Positions 1 through 11,671 are shown, numbered from the stretch's first letter. The stretch is 64,000 nucleotides of DNA from Propioniciclava tarda (GCF_900182665.1 NZ_FXTL01000006.1:1-64000); one strand, 5' to 3'. Notes: generated by a model from the letters alone, not told the origin. Numbers and translations: made by a program.

Positions 1-17
1 CCCCGAACGCGTCACCA

Positions 18-953
18 TCAACGACCCCGCGAAACGAATCCCGAACTACCAACCTCAGAAGGCTTGAGACGTCTCATTTGACTTGACAACTTCCGCGTGG
101 CCGAGCCCGACATCACGGGCAGTTGATGAATCCCCTGGTCGTCGCGGAACACGTTGTCCGTGGCCAGTGACACGCGGCTGAGGTTGCCGACCGAGGCCGA
201 GTAGCCCGTCTGGGCGTACGCCTCGTCACAGGCCGACTTGGGCAGCGCGATCTGCGACGTCTTCATGATCTGGCCGCCGCTGGTCGCGGCCGCCTGGTCG
301 CGATAGACCTCGAAGTGGATGTGGGGCCAGCGTCCGTCGTAGCAGCCCGGGAAGATCGTGGTGAAGGTCACCGAGCCGGAGGCGTCCGTAACCTGGACGC
401 CGCGCAGGTAGTTCTCGCCCGTCACGCCCGTGGAGTACATCGAGTACCTGCCGTCGCGATCGGCGTGCCACAGGTAGACCGCGGCGCCCACGAGGGCCTT
501 CGAGGTGTCCATGTCCTTCAGCGTCATGGTGACCGTCAGGGGCACGCCTTCAGCCTTGCCGGTTGGCCCCCCGAAGCTGGACGTGATGTCGCGACGCACG
601 ATGCCAGCGTCGTCCAGCACGTTGACGGACGCGCCGCCTTGGCCGCCCTTCCCGTCGGCCGGATAGGGTCCGCCCGTCTCGCTCGGGGCTTCGAACAGTC
701 CACCGGACGCCGCTGCCGTGGCTGTCGCCGTTCCGGTGGTGGTTGCGCTCGAGGCGCCCGCCGTGGTGGCGGCGGAGGTCGTCGTGGCGGCGCAGCCGGC
801 GAGCGCGGCAACGCCGAGCCCCCCGAACAGTCCGAGCACTCCGCGCCGGGAGAGTTGCGGAAGGTCGTAGCGCAGGCCGCGGTCCTCTTCGTCGAGCAGG
901 ACGCCGGAGGCGTCGCGCCAGTTGTTGCGGGCGGGTTCGTGGCTGGTGGTCAT
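18..953 (-). CDS. Secreted intradiol ring-cleavage dioxygenase-like lipoprotein
   Basis: Protein of 311 residues. The N-terminus carries a twin-arginine-like segment (SRRGVLGLFGG) and a lipobox LAGC with Cys about residue 54, so export and lipidation are likely. The C-terminal half matches the intradiol dioxygenase fold (protocatechuate 3,4-dioxygenase beta type): ETGGPYP entry motif, then WHADRDGRYS (Tyr about 170) and GCYDGRWPHIHF (Tyr about 205, His about 211 and 213), the expected two Tyr and two His ferric-iron ligands. The start is the ATG at 953 with GAGG about 7 bases upstream; an upstream in-frame GTG at 998 is less likely. Exported homologues exist in actinobacteria and their substrates are mostly unknown, so a catechol-type substrate is inference. 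No aromatic pathway genes lie nearby. Confidence 0.85.
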   Translation of the reverse strand: MTTSHEPARNNWRDASGVLLDEEDRGLRYDLPQLSRRGVLGLFGGLGVAALAGCAATTTSAATTAGASSATTTGTATATAAASGGLFEAPSETGGPYPADGKGGQGGASVNVLDDAGIVRRDITSSFGGPTGKAEGVPLTVTMTLKDMDTSKALVGAAVYLWHADRDGRYSMYSTGVTGENYLRGVQVTDASGSVTFTTIFPGCYDGRWPHIHFEVYRDQAAATSGGQIMKTSQIALPKSACDEAYAQTGYSASVGNLSRVSLATDNVFRDDQGIHQLPVMSGSATRKLSSQMRRLKPSEVGSSGFVSRGR

Positions 954-1101
954 CGAAGTCCTCGTCGTTGGGCGGTGGGGCCGCGTCGGGTCGGTCACGT
1001 TCGTGCGCCGACGACGTCAAAGCTGTGACACCAGATCAGGCGGCTCCGTTGAGTCCGCTGGGCGCATCCTGTGAAGCCTCGCGCTCTCCACCGGGCAAAG
1101 A

Positions 1102-1140
1102 TGGCGGAATGGGTCTCGCCTACCGAGACCCATTCCGCCA
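1102..1140 (-). terminator. Hairpin terminator after clpB
   Basis: A perfect 17-bp stem (1102-1118 with 1124-1140) closes a 5-base loop just past the clpB stop codon. On the minus strand it is followed only by a weak T-rich stretch (TCTTTG). It lies between clpB and the dioxygenase gene, both on the minus strand. Confidence 0.75.
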
Positions 1141-1151
1141 GCCATCGCTGA

Positions 1152-3725
<2,574 letters not shown>

Positions 3726-3747
3726 GGGGGGCCTTTCGTCAAAACAT

Positions 3748-3767
3748 GCCTAGTCGTCAGGCTAGGC
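3748..3767 (-). promoter_or_regulatory. Inverted repeat in the clpB leader
   Basis: GCCTAG (3748-3753) and CTAGGC (3762-3767) are separated by 8 bases between the HAIR operator and the clpB start. It may form a leader hairpin or mark the promoter region. Its function is unknown. Confidence 0.4.
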
Positions 3768-3774
3768 GACAGAA

Positions 3775-3795
3775 GTTGAGTTCACCAGACTCAAC
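3775..3795. promoter_or_regulatory. HAIR operator (HspR site) of clpB
   Basis: GTTGAGT-N7-ACTCAAC, close to the HspR consensus CTTGAGT-N7-ACTCAAG. All 21 bases, including the spacer TCACCAG, are identical to the element at 20015-20035 upstream of dnaK. HspR, encoded in this window, is the likely repressor. Confidence 0.88.
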
Positions 3796-3915
3796 TCTGT
3801 AGGGATGCCTGGTATTCCAGTTCAGGACACCCGTGGACGCCCCGAGGGCTCGGCAGTCGGCGTCCCAGACTGCCCCGCGTCGGGTCCATCGCGACCGCGG
3901 CTTAGACTCACGCCC

Positions 3916-4905
3916 GTGACAGCTCTGGTGACAGCCCCCCTGCTGCTGGCCGCGGTGCTCGTGGCGGCGTCCGTGGCCAAATGGAACGCTCGCGACTCGC
4001 TCGTGTCGGCGACGCAGCTCCTGCGGCTGCCTGCCGTGCTGAACCGACCCGTCCGTTGGCTGCCACCCATCGAACTCGCCCTGGCGATCGCCCTGGTCGT
4101 CGCGCCAGTCTCGCCGGCCTTCATCGTCGTGAGCGCCGCCGTGCTCGCGCTGATGTTGGCCTACACGGCGGTCGTCGCGCGCGGACTCACGTTCGATCCG
4201 CGTCCTTCGTGTGGCTGCTTCGGCGCCGTCGGGAGCCCCATCACCGGCGACACCCTGGCGCGGAACGTGGTCCTGAGCGGCCTGGCCGCAGTGTCGATCG
4301 GCTGGGGCGTCGCCGGGTGGACCGTCCCCGGGGCGCTCGCCGACCTCGACGCGACCGACTGGGCCTGGCTGGGTGCGTTGATCGTCACCGCCGCGGTCGT
4401 CCGGTGGGTCGTCCGCGAACGGGCCGGGCTGCCGCCGAAGCGTCCGGTGAGCGCGGCGCCGGCGGAAGCGTCCGACATCGATGACTACCAGCGCGCGCCG
4501 ATCCCCCCGCTGATGGTCTTGCAGGACGGCACGCCGACCACATTGGCCGCCCTGGCGCGGACCAAGGCTCAGCTCCTGATCTGGGTGACCTGCGGCTGCG
4601 GAGGCACGCGGTCGGTCGTCGATCAGGTCGACCGCTGGCGCGAGGCTGCCCCGGCGATCGACATCCAACTGGTCTCGACCATGAGCGAGGGCTCCACCGA
4701 AGCCACCTACCCCGAACAGAGGCGCTGGCTGTACGACCTCCACGGGCAGGCCCTGGCCTCGCTCGGCGGGGCGTACCCCGCCGCCCTTCTGCTCGGCGCC
4801 GACGGGCTCCTCGCAGGCGGCCCGGTCTTCGGCGAAGCGGACGTCACCGATCTCGCCGAGGCCGTCATCGAGCAGCTCAGCGGCGCTCCCCTGCCGGACG
4901 CGTAG
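3916..4905 (+). CDS. MauE/DoxX-like membrane protein with C-terminal thioredoxin-like region
   Basis: Protein of 329 residues. The first about 180 residues have four to five hydrophobic segments and a conserved SCGCFG motif, as in MauE/DoxX-type membrane proteins that support disulfide or redox maturation. The remainder is soluble, includes another Cys-Gly-Cys (TCGCGG), and resembles a thioredoxin/AhpC-like fold. A TAGACT -10 box seven bases before the GTG at 3916 points to a leaderless transcript, which decides this start over an upstream ATG at 3805. It is divergent from clpB. The redox role is inferred from the motifs and the partner is unknown. Confidence 0.72.
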   Translation: MTALVTAPLLLAAVLVAASVAKWNARDSLVSATQLLRLPAVLNRPVRWLPPIELALAIALVVAPVSPAFIVVSAAVLALMLAYTAVVARGLTFDPRPSCGCFGAVGSPITGDTLARNVVLSGLAAVSIGWGVAGWTVPGALADLDATDWAWLGALIVTAAVVRWVVRERAGLPPKRPVSAAPAEASDIDDYQRAPIPPLMVLQDGTPTTLAALARTKAQLLIWVTCGCGGTRSVVDQVDRWREAAPAIDIQLVSTMSEGSTEATYPEQRRWLYDLHGQALASLGGAYPAALLLGADGLLAGGPVFGEADVTDLAEAVIEQLSGAPLPDA

Positions 4906-5036
4906 CTTGTCGAAGGGTCGGCTCGGCCGAACGGCCATCACGGCTTCGACAGGCTCAGCCACCTGCAACGGTCAACCACATCGGGACGCTCATGACCGGC
5001 CCGTTCCCTGACCCTGTCGAAGAGCCGACGGGCTCA
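4905..5036. repeat. Cluster of TTCGACA-family dispersed repeats
   Basis: Three copies or partial copies of an actinobacterial-type interspersed repeat: GCTTGTCGAAGGG (4905-4917), GGCTTCGACAGGCTCAGCCACC split over 4942-4963, and CCTGTCGAAGAGCC (about 5012-5025). They fill the gap between two convergent genes. Further copies lie near 10.85, 27.65 and 31.9 kb. Confidence 0.75.
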
Positions 5037-5813
5037 GTTGAACTGCCAGGACCGCTTCGAGAGCCCGTACCAGAAACCGTCGACGACGCTGGTCGCGTCG
5101 AGCCCGGACGCCTCTGCCGCGCCGAGCGCCACGTACAGCGGGGCCCAGTGCTCGGTGCGCGGGTGCGCCTCGCGGGCGGCCGGGGCGACCCGCTGGAAGT
5201 CGATCAGGGCATCGAGGTCACCGGCGCTCACCGCCTCGGCGGCCCAGGCGTCGAACTCCGCCGAGGGACGCGGCGGGGCGGCGTCCGGGTCGGCGCCCAT
5301 GCCCCCGAACCAGCGCAGGTTGTGGGTGGTGAAGCCGGACCCGACGATCAGGGTGCCTGAGTCGCGCAAGGGGGCCAACCTACGACCCACCTCGACGAGG
5401 GCGGCCGGGTCGAGCGTGGGCAGCGAGAGCTGCAAGACCGGGACGTCGGCGTCCGGGAACATCTCCTTGAGCGGCACGTAGGCGCCGTGGTCGAGGCCAC
5501 GCTTGGGGTCCTGAGCGACCGCGCCGCCCAGGGCGCGGGCGACGTCGAGGGCGAGTTCGGGCGCGGGGGGCGCGTCGTAAGTCACGCGGTAGTAGCGCTC
5601 TGGGAAGCCGTAGAAGTCGTACAACAGCGGAGTGCCTGGCGTCGTCGAGCTGACCGCGATGGGCGCGTCCTCCCAGTGCGCCGACACCATCAGGACGCTT
5701 GTCGGCTTGGTCAGCGACTGACCCCAGGCGCAGAGCTCGGCGGTCCAGAGGCGGTCGTCGGCCAGCGGCGGTGCGCCGTGCGACAGGAACAAGACGGGCT
5801 GGCGGTCGGTCAT
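5034..5813 (-). CDS. Class III extradiol dioxygenase, 4,5-DOPA dioxygenase (YgiD) family
   Basis: Protein of 259 residues, matching the roughly 260-residue YgiD/DODA family. Conserved metal-site segments are visible: SHGAPP near the N-terminus, SAHWE, GLDHGAYVPL and TTHNLRW. Family members open the ring of catecholic substrates such as DOPA; the real substrate here is unknown. The ATG at 5813 lies six bases after TACGCT, so a leaderless start is favoured over the in-frame ATG at 5831. It is convergent with the MauE-like gene. Confidence 0.85.
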   Translation of the reverse strand: MTDRQPVLFLSHGAPPLADDRLWTAELCAWGQSLTKPTSVLMVSAHWEDAPIAVSSTTPGTPLLYDFYGFPERYYRVTYDAPPAPELALDVARALGGAVAQDPKRGLDHGAYVPLKEMFPDADVPVLQLSLPTLDPAALVEVGRRLAPLRDSGTLIVGSGFTTHNLRWFGGMGADPDAAPPRPSAEFDAWAAEAVSAGDLDALIDFQRVAPAAREAHPRTEHWAPLYVALGAAEASGLDATSVVDGFWYGLSKRSWQFN

Positions 5814-5879
5814 GACCACAGCGTACCGCATCTAGTTGATCCTTCAACCATCAGGTGGATGCGGCGATCGGCTGTTCTC

Positions 5880-5951
5880 GGTACAGCGTGATTCTCGATG
5901 TCCGAAACAGAGCCGTTTCGCCCATGAGGCCATCGACAACCACGCTGTACC
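5880..5951. repeat. 72-base nested foldback element
   Basis: Three nested complementary arms: an 11-bp outer stem (5880-5890 with 5941-5951), a 6-bp middle stem (5895-5900 with 5931-5936) and a 6-bp inner stem (5903-5908 with 5915-5920). It lies between the divergent YgiD and CopD/CtaG genes. It could be a structured RNA, a regulatory DNA site or a miniature repeat; no second copy was seen here. Confidence 0.55.
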
Positions 5952-6073
5952 CGAAACGCCCGCCGCCCCTCGTTCCGGAAACCAGGCAGCGGTCCGGGTT
6001 GGGGACCCCGCTGCAAGTCAAGGCACAATGAGCCCTGAGCCCGAGACGGTCGGGCCCGGGCGAAGGAGTGGCT

Positions 6074-8161
6074 GTGGACGAATCCGCGAGCATCCCGCGG
6101 ACGGACCCCGCTCCACCGCCCCCCGCGCCGGGCTCCGGAGCCCCGGGCACGGAGGACGCCGACTCTGCGCCGGGCTCCCCGAACCCAGCCACCACGTCGA
6201 CCATCAACCCCCAGCCCGGACGCCTCACGCCAGCGGCCCTCGCCGGACCACTCCTCGTCGCCGTCGCCGCCACCGTCGCGCTCTGGTGGGCCATCAGCCT
6301 CGTCAACGCCGGCCCCAAGCTCCCCGGACGCCCCCAGGCCGACCCGTTCACCGCGTACGTCTCGGCGTTCGGCGACCTGGTCGTTCGGCTGGCATCCGTC
6401 GTCACGCTGGGTGCCCTGGTGGCGATCGTCGCCCTCGTCCGCCCGGACGCCGACCACCGCCTCTCCCCCGCCACCGGACGCCTCACGCGCGTCGCCGCGC
6501 ACGCGGGCCAACTCTGGCTGTGGGCGTCCGTACTGCAGACGTTCGCCAACAGCGCCTACGTCAACGGCGTCCCGCTCGGCTACACCCTCCGCCCGGACGC
6601 GTGGTGGCAGTTCCAGTCCGCGACCCCCTCCGGGCTGGCGTGGCTGCTGTCCGCCCTCGTCGCGGCCGGATGCGTGGTGGTCGCCTACGCCGCCCGCACG
6701 GTCGCTCCGGTCGTCCTCGCCTACCTCGCCGGCATCCTGGCCCTGACCTTCGTGGCCGTCACGGGCACGGTCACCATCGGCGCCGACCATGACTGGGCGA
6801 CGGACTCCGCCATCTGGCTCACCCTCGCCTTCGTCGTCGCGGCGACCGTCGCGATCGGCGTCTGGCTGAGTGCGGACGCCGACGGCGCGGCAAGCGCTCG
6901 CATCCGGCGCTACCAGTGGACGGCCCTGCCCCTGCTGGTCGTCGCCCTCGCCGGGCACGCTGTCGTGGCCTGGCAGCAGTTGGCCGGGACCGACCCGACC
7001 GCGAGCCTCTACGGCCGCGTCGCCCTCGGCCAGTTGGCCGTCATCGCCGCGCTCATCGCGATGTGGCTGATCCGCCAAGTGGCCCCGATCACCACCGTCA
7101 TTCCCGACGTGATGCTCATCATCGCGGGCCTCGCGCTGGCGTCCGCCGAGAACCACGTGCCCTCGCCGCGGTTCGGAATCCCACAGAACATCCAGATCAA
7201 CTACCTCGGCTACGAGATGAACGTGCCCGCAACGATCGAGCGGCTGCTGGGCCTCGGGCGTCCGAACGTCCTGTGGGTCGGGCTCGCCGCGGTCGCCATC
7301 GGGACCTACCTGTGGGGCGTCGCGCGCGTGCGCCGCGCCGGACGCCCCTGGCCGATCCAGCGGACGCTGACTTGGTCCGCCGGCTGGCTGCTCATGCTCT
7401 ATCTCGCCGTCTCGGGCCTGTGGGAGTACTCGACCGCCCTGTACAGCTGGCACATGTTCGTCCACATGACGGTGAACATGTTGGTGCCGGCCCTGTGCGT
7501 CCTGGGCGGGCCGATCACCCTGGCGCGCGAGGCGTCCAGGACCGGGACGATCCTGCCGGACGTCCGCGGCGTCACGGACGCGCTTTTCGAGCATCGCCCC
7601 TTATCGCGTGTCTTCAGCCCGCCGGTGCTGTGGCTCAACTACGTAGGCTCGCTGTTCCTGATCTATTACACGCCGCTCTTCCCGTGGCTGATGCGCTACC
7701 ACTGGGCGCACCAGCTGATGCTGCTCTACTTCATGGTCACGGGGTACCTGTTCTTCGCCATGATCGTCGGCGTCGACAAGCAGCTGACGGACCTGCCGCA
7801 CCTGGTCCGGCTGGCGATGGTGATCAGCATCATGCCGTTCCACGCCCTGTTCGCGGTCGGCATTATGAGCTCGCGTTCGCTGATCGGCGGCGACTTCTAC
7901 CGCTCGATCGACATCAGCTGGATCCACGACCTGATGGCCGACCAGAGCACCGCGGGCCAAGTGACCTGGATCCTCGGCGAGATTCCGTTGTTCGTGGTCA
8001 TGATCGCGCTGGCCGCCCAGTGGTTCACCCACGACCGCGCCGAGAACGCCGTCAGCGACGTCGCCCAGGACACCGGCGTGGACGACTCCTTCGACTCCTA
8101 CAACGACATGCTGGCCGCGCTCGCCGAGCGCGATCGTCAGTCCGGACGCAGGGTGCTGTAG
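6074..8161 (+). CDS. CopD/CtaG fusion: copper import and cytochrome oxidase copper assembly membrane protein
   Basis: Protein of 695 residues. After a Pro-rich cytoplasmic tail of about 45 residues, an eight-segment CopD-like copper-resistance domain (to about residue 370) is followed by a caa3-type CtaG domain (about 395-650) with conserved YSWHMFVHM and YHWAHQ-type His motifs. Actinobacterial fusions of this kind are linked to copper supply for cytochrome c oxidase. The GTG at 6074 has AGGAG five bases upstream; the GTG at 6068 abuts the ribosome site and is rejected. The stop overlaps the start of the CopA-type ATPase gene (TAGTG), so the two are translationally coupled. Confidence 0.9.
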   Translation: MDESASIPRTDPAPPPPAPGSGAPGTEDADSAPGSPNPATTSTINPQPGRLTPAALAGPLLVAVAATVALWWAISLVNAGPKLPGRPQADPFTAYVSAFGDLVVRLASVVTLGALVAIVALVRPDADHRLSPATGRLTRVAAHAGQLWLWASVLQTFANSAYVNGVPLGYTLRPDAWWQFQSATPSGLAWLLSALVAAGCVVVAYAARTVAPVVLAYLAGILALTFVAVTGTVTIGADHDWATDSAIWLTLAFVVAATVAIGVWLSADADGAASARIRRYQWTALPLLVVALAGHAVVAWQQLAGTDPTASLYGRVALGQLAVIAALIAMWLIRQVAPITTVIPDVMLIIAGLALASAENHVPSPRFGIPQNIQINYLGYEMNVPATIERLLGLGRPNVLWVGLAAVAIGTYLWGVARVRRAGRPWPIQRTLTWSAGWLLMLYLAVSGLWEYSTALYSWHMFVHMTVNMLVPALCVLGGPITLAREASRTGTILPDVRGVTDALFEHRPLSRVFSPPVLWLNYVGSLFLIYYTPLFPWLMRYHWAHQLMLLYFMVTGYLFFAMIVGVDKQLTDLPHLVRLAMVISIMPFHALFAVGIMSSRSLIGGDFYRSIDISWIHDLMADQSTAGQVTWILGEIPLFVVMIALAAQWFTHDRAENAVSDVAQDTGVDDSFDSYNDMLAALAERDRQSGRRVL

Positions 8162-10500
8162 TGGCCGTTCCCGTCCTTCCAGCCACGCCGGACGCCGATC
8201 GCTACGACGGCCTGAGCAACCGCGTCGAACTCGACATCTCGGGCATGACGTGCGCTGCCTGCGCGGCACGGATCGAGAAACGGCTCAACAAGCTGGACGG
8301 CGTCCGCGCCACCGTGAACTATGCGACCGAGCGGGCGATCGTCCTCGGGCTACCGCCCGACAAGGCGCCGGACGCCGTCGCTGTCGTCGAGGCGGCCGGC
8401 TACGGGGCGTCCGAGGTGGTGGACGGCGAGGAGTCCGAAGGGCACGCGGACCGCGTCAAGATGCTCTGGAAGCGCCTGCTGGTCGCCGCCCTGCTGACCG
8501 TGCCGCTCGGTGACGTGGCGATCGTGCTGGCCCTGGCGCCGCAAATGCGCTTCCCAGGCTGGGAATGGGTGCTGATCGTCTGCTCGCTGCCGGTGGTGTT
8601 CTGGTGCGCGTGGCCGTTCCACAAGGCGGCCTGGCGCAACCTGCGGCACGGCTCGACGTCGATGGACACGCTCGTGTCTCTCGGCATCCTCGCGGCCTTC
8701 ACGTGGTCAGTCGCCTCCACGGTGCTGGGCTCCCCGCCCGGCGAGACGCGGTGGTTCGGCTACGGGCTGGCGCCCGCGGGGGCCGACACGCTCTATCTCG
8801 AGGTGGCGTCCGCGGTCACGACGTTCCTGCTGGCCGGACGCTACGTCGAGGCCCGCTCCAAGCGGGCCGCGCGCGGCGTCCTGTCGGCCCTTGGACGCCT
8901 CGCGCCGACGTCCGTCTGCGTGATCCGGGGCGGGCACGAGGTGGTCGTCCCGATCGGGGACCTGGCCAAGGGCGAGCGATTCCTGGTGCGTCCGGGCGAG
9001 TCAGTGGCAACCGACGGCGTCGTGGTCGTGGGGGCGTCCGCGATCGACACCTCGATGATGACCGGCGAGCCAGTGCCCCGCGAGGTGGGCGAGGGCGACG
9101 CCGTGCTCGGCGGCACGTTGAACACGACCGGCGCGTTGATCGTCGAGGCCACGAAGATCGGCGCGCACACCCAGCTCGCCCAGCTCGCGACGCTGGCCGA
9201 GCAGGCCCAGGCCCGCAAGGCCGCCGTACAGACGCTGGTCGACAAGGTCGTCTCGGTGTTCGTTCCGGTGGTGCTGGGGCTGGCGCTGGTCACGTTGCTG
9301 GGCTGGCTGTTCGTGGCCCAGGCCGGGCCGCGTCAGGCGTTCTCGGCGGCCTTGTCCGTGCTGATCATCGCGTGCCCCTGCGCGCTCGGGTTGGCGACGC
9401 CGACGGCGTTGATGGTCGGGGTCGGACGCGGCGGCCAGCTGGGCATCCTCATCAAGGGGCCCGACGCGCTGGAGGCGTCCGGGAAGATCGACACCGTCGT
9501 CCTCGACAAGACGGGCACTCTGACCACGGGGACGATGGCGCTGGAACGCGTGGTGGCCTTGGGCGACATCGACCCTCTCCCCTACGCGGCCGCCGTCGAG
9601 CGCCATTCAGAGCACCCGATCGCGCTGGCCGTGGCGACGGGGGCGGTCGACGCGGGGCTGGGCGAGTGGGCCGTGCACGACGTCAAGGCGGTACCCGGCC
9701 AGGGCGCGGTGGGTCTGGTGACCCCCGGCGGAAACAGGTGGCGGGATCGGGACGCGAGTACCAGGACCGAACCCACCAGCAATCTCCCCGACGGCGAAGA
9801 CGTGCGCGTCGCCGTTGGAAACACGGGTCTGATGGCCACCGAGGGCGTCGAGGTCTCACCGGAGGCGTCCAGACTGCTGGACGAGGCCGCCGAGGCCGGG
9901 CGCACCGCGGTCTTGGTCGCGGTCGACGGACGCCTCGCGGGCGCGCTCGTGGTCTCGGACAGGCTCAAAGACTCCGCCCCGGACGCCGTCGCGCGCCTCC
10001 GCGGACTAGGGCTACGCACGGTCCTGCTCACCGGCGACCGCCAGCGGGCCGCGGACGCCATCGGCGCCGAGGTCGGCGTGGACGAGGTCATCGCCGAGGT
10101 GCTGCCCACCGAGAAGGCGGCGGTGATCGAGCGGCTGCAGGCCTCCGGACGCCGCGTCGCCATGGTCGGCGACGGCATCAACGACGCCGCCGCACTGGCC
10201 ACGGCGAACCTCGGTTTGGCCGTGCTCTCGGGCACCGATGTCGCCCTCAAGTCGGCGGACGTGATCCTGCTGCGCAGGACGCTCGACGTCATTCCGGACG
10301 CCATCGTCCTGGCCCGCCGCACCCTGCGGACCATCCAGGGCAACCTCGTCTGGGCCTTCGCCTACAACATCGCGGCGATCCCGCTCGCTGCGGCCGGGCT
10401 GCTCAACCCGCTGATCTCGGGCTTCGCCATGAGCCTGTCGAGCGTGTTCGTGGTCAGCAACTCGATGCGGCTGCGTCGCTTCGACCCGTCGAAGCGCTAG
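8161..10500 (+). CDS. copA: Copper-exporting P1B-type ATPase (CopA family)
   Basis: Protein of 779 residues. One N-terminal heavy-metal domain with GMTCAAC (about residue 29) is followed by eight transmembrane segments, the ion-binding CPC motif (about 404-406), phosphorylation motif DKTGTLT (Asp about 449), SEHPIA for nucleotide binding and GDGINDA (about 669). The CPC, the C-terminal YN and the MxxSS motifs fit Cu(I) transport. The start is GTG at 8161, overlapping the stop of CopD/CtaG. The pair points to copper homeostasis, either detoxification or delivery for oxidase assembly. No copper regulator gene is present in the window. Confidence 0.93.
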   Translation: MAVPVLPATPDADRYDGLSNRVELDISGMTCAACAARIEKRLNKLDGVRATVNYATERAIVLGLPPDKAPDAVAVVEAAGYGASEVVDGEESEGHADRVKMLWKRLLVAALLTVPLGDVAIVLALAPQMRFPGWEWVLIVCSLPVVFWCAWPFHKAAWRNLRHGSTSMDTLVSLGILAAFTWSVASTVLGSPPGETRWFGYGLAPAGADTLYLEVASAVTTFLLAGRYVEARSKRAARGVLSALGRLAPTSVCVIRGGHEVVVPIGDLAKGERFLVRPGESVATDGVVVVGASAIDTSMMTGEPVPREVGEGDAVLGGTLNTTGALIVEATKIGAHTQLAQLATLAEQAQARKAAVQTLVDKVVSVFVPVVLGLALVTLLGWLFVAQAGPRQAFSAALSVLIIACPCALGLATPTALMVGVGRGGQLGILIKGPDALEASGKIDTVVLDKTGTLTTGTMALERVVALGDIDPLPYAAAVERHSEHPIALAVATGAVDAGLGEWAVHDVKAVPGQGAVGLVTPGGNRWRDRDASTRTEPTSNLPDGEDVRVAVGNTGLMATEGVEVSPEASRLLDEAAEAGRTAVLVAVDGRLAGALVVSDRLKDSAPDAVARLRGLGLRTVLLTGDRQRAADAIGAEVGVDEVIAEVLPTEKAAVIERLQASGRRVAMVGDGINDAAALATANLGLAVLSGTDVALKSADVILLRRTLDVIPDAIVLARRTLRTIQGNLVWAFAYNIAAIPLAAAGLLNPLISGFAMSLSSVFVVSNSMRLRRFDPSKR

Positions 10501-10814
10501 TCAGAGCCACGATAGGACGCCGTGAGGGCGTCCGGATCGACACGGCTGGCGCGCATCCGGACGCGTCCGTCGGCATGCACGATGCCCTCGGCGTCCCAGT
10601 GCTCGACGGCGCGCTCCATGAGCTGGCCAGGGAGTTCGCCGGAGGCGTTCACGACCCGCCACCACGCCACCTCGGACCCGCGCTCCCGCATGATCGCCCC
10701 CACCTGCCGCGGACCAACGCCCGCGAGGCGTCCGAGATCTCCGTAGGACGCCACGCGCCCGGCCGGCACCAGGGACGTCGCCAGCAGCACCCGCTCGACC
10801 GAGAACTCGTCCAT
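10497..10814 (-). CDS. Alkyltransferase-like protein (ATL, MGMT DNA-binding fold)
   Basis: Protein of 105 residues with the DNA-binding fold of O6-methylguanine-DNA methyltransferase (VPAGRVASYGDLGRLAG, then GPRQVGAIMR). The catalytic PCHR motif is replaced by VAWWRVV, so it lacks the acceptor cysteine. Such ATL proteins bind O6-alkylguanine and hand it to nucleotide excision repair. The ATG at 10814 lies six bases after TAGGGT, a leaderless start. The 3' end overlaps the convergent copA gene by four bases. Confidence 0.88.
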   Translation of the reverse strand: MDEFSVERVLLATSLVPAGRVASYGDLGRLAGVGPRQVGAIMRERGSEVAWWRVVNASGELPGQLMERAVEHWDAEGIVHADGRVRMRASRVDPDALTASYRGSD

Positions 10815-10841
10815 GGTCGAACCCTAGGGCGTGGCGGGGAG

Positions 10842-10945
10842 GCCCTTCGACAAGCTCAGGGAACGGCCTGCGGGCAAGGCCAGGTCCGATGGCTGAGCCT
10901 GTCGAAGCCCGAAGCACCCCCGATGGCTGAGCCTGTCGAAGCCCG
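10842..10945. repeat. TTCGACA-family repeats, three copies
   Basis: One copy reads CCCTTCGACAAGCTCAGGGA (10842-10862). Two direct copies of a 25-base unit (CGATGGCTGAGCCTG followed by TCGAAGCCCG) lie at 10887-10911 and 10921-10945, in inverted orientation relative to the first. This is the intergenic space between the ATL and GNAT genes. Confidence 0.8.
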
Positions 10946-11019
10946 GCGCCTGACCCTCCTCCTTGCCGAGGCCGAGGAACTGAATCGACCAGCGCGGGCG
11001 CGAGTTCTAGGGTGTGGCC

Positions 11020-11634
11020 GTGCAAGCACTGCCCGTGACGTTGACCGGCGACCTGGTCGTCCTCGAACCGCTGGCGGCTGAGCACCACGACGAACTCGTC
11101 GCGGCGGCGTCCGATGGGCGACTCTGGGAGCAGTGGAACACGCTCGTCCCGGCCCCGGATCAGATGGCCGCCGACATCGACCGACGGCTCAGCCTCCAGG
11201 ACGCGGGATCCATGGTCCCCTTCGTGATCCGCAACGCCGACGGACGCCTCATCGGCGCCACGACGTTCATGAATGTCGACGCCTCCGTGCCGCGGGTTGA
11301 GATCGGCTCGACGTGGCAGTCCCGCTCGGCACAGCGCACCGGCACCAATACCGAGGCCAAGCTGCTGATGCTCGCCCACGCGTTCGACGACTGGGGCTGC
11401 GTCCGCGTCGAGTTCCGGACGCACTCCCTCAACGCCACCAGCCGCCGCGCCATCGAGCGCATCGGCGGACAGTTCGAGGGCCTCCTGCGCCAGCACATGC
11501 GCCTGCCGAACGGACTACTGCGCGACACCGCCCAGTACGCGATCCTCGACCGCGAGTGGCCGAGCGTTCGTGTCCACCTGCGCTCCCTGCTGGATGGACA
11601 CGCCGCCTCCGCGTCCGAAACGGCCAACCCGTGA
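11020..11634 (+). CDS. GNAT-family N-acetyltransferase (RimJ/RimL-like)
   Basis: Protein of 204 residues. It has the RimJ/RimL-type layout: an N-terminal strand (LTGDLVVLEPL), acceptor region DGRLIGATTFMNVD, EIGSTW and a late AKLLMLAHAF...GCVRVEFRTHSLNATSRRAIERIGG segment typical of GNATs that acetylate protein N-termini or small amines. The substrate is unknown. The GTG at 11020 follows TAGGGT by six bases, indicating leaderless translation; the GTG at 11014 is too close to the -10 box. Confidence 0.85.
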   Translation: MQALPVTLTGDLVVLEPLAAEHHDELVAAASDGRLWEQWNTLVPAPDQMAADIDRRLSLQDAGSMVPFVIRNADGRLIGATTFMNVDASVPRVEIGSTWQSRSAQRTGTNTEAKLLMLAHAFDDWGCVRVEFRTHSLNATSRRAIERIGGQFEGLLRQHMRLPNGLLRDTAQYAILDREWPSVRVHLRSLLDGHAASASETANP

Positions 11635-11646
11635 CCCCCACCCCGC

Positions 11647-11662
11647 ATACCCCCTGGGGTAT
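11647..11662. promoter_or_regulatory. CsoR/CstR-like operator overlapping a -10 box
   Basis: ATACCCC-CT-GGGGTAT is a perfect 7-2-7 palindrome of the kind bound by CsoR/RcnR/CstR-family repressors. Its right arm shares bases with the -10 hexamer TATCAT (11660-11665), a classic repression position. No gene for such a repressor is in the window. Confidence 0.65.
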
Positions 11663-11671
11663 CATTCGGGC

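Noticed and set aside
6916-8160. Upstream extension of the CopA frame into the CtaG gene
   Set aside because: The heavy-metal domain begins just after the GTG at 8161, and the extension is a shadow of the CopD/CtaG coding frame.
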